Part shown: piece by piece, positions 5,891 through 5,925 of the stretch | Layout of the letters: every line of letters starts with the position of its first letter | Position numbering within the stretch: position 1 is the stretch's first letter | Source of the DNA: Candidatus Caccousia avistercoris | GTDB lineage: Bacteria > Bacillota > Clostridia > Oscillospirales > Acutalibacteraceae | NCBI GenBank assembly: GCA_018715025.1 | Contig: DVMK01000076.1 | Location: 1-5,925, forward strand | DNA: 5,925 nt | Direction: 5' to 3' | The notes under the pieces: model-generated | Databases searched by the model: none | Told to the model about the DNA's origin: nothing | The model's input: only the letters and a program-made list of their open reading frames with translations | Position numbers and translations under genes: made by a program

Positions 5891-5925
5891 AAGCGCTGAG
5901 GGAAAAGTGAGCGGCGAGGGAGAGG

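Noticed and set aside
5656..5925. Retron, group II intron end or CRISPR repeat at the right edge
   Set aside because: No reverse transcriptase in view, no GUGYG start or domain V pattern, and no regularly spaced direct repeats.

Overview
The window is a sugar-utilisation locus, GC-rich in its genes with AT-rich gaps between them. It most likely comes from a Clostridia-type Firmicute, in the broad Oscillospiraceae/Ruminococcaceae style. The reasons are strong AGGAGG-type ribosome binding sites, a textbook sigma-A promoter, the clostridial form of galactokinase (GGNHTDHQ in place of the usual IGEHTDY) and the gene content. The genus cannot be fixed from the sequence, and this placement is inference.

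Layout. On the minus strand, positions 1-2651 hold a Leloir galactose operon transcribed leftward in the order galK, galT, galE; galE runs off the left edge. Gaps are about 60-75 bases, so co-transcription is likely. Positions 2652-2978 are a divergent control region. It contains a possible short leader ORF and a weak promoter candidate facing galK, a 25-bp near-perfect palindrome, a perfect-consensus promoter facing right and a 14-bp perfect palindrome just after that promoter's predicted start point. On the plus strand follow a LacI/GalR-family regulator (2979-4001) and a xylulokinase of the FGGY family, xylB (4126-5655). The last 270 bases (5656-5925) hold no confident gene but are dense in inverted repeats, starting with a terminator-like hairpin after xylB.

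How the parts may work together. GalK phosphorylates galactose, GalT exchanges it with UDP-glucose, and GalE regenerates UDP-glucose, feeding galactose into glycolysis. XylB phosphorylates xylulose for the pentose phosphate pathway. The regulator sits between the two, and the palindromes beside its promoter are good candidates for its own operators. It may control itself, xylB and possibly the divergent gal operon; its sugar ligand cannot be read from the sequence.

The enzymes themselves look ordinary and intact. The parts worth a second look are the control region and the structured right end, which may be an interspersed repeat, a structured RNA or the leader of a gene beyond the window. 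I see no clear evidence for a new defence, mobile or RNA system.
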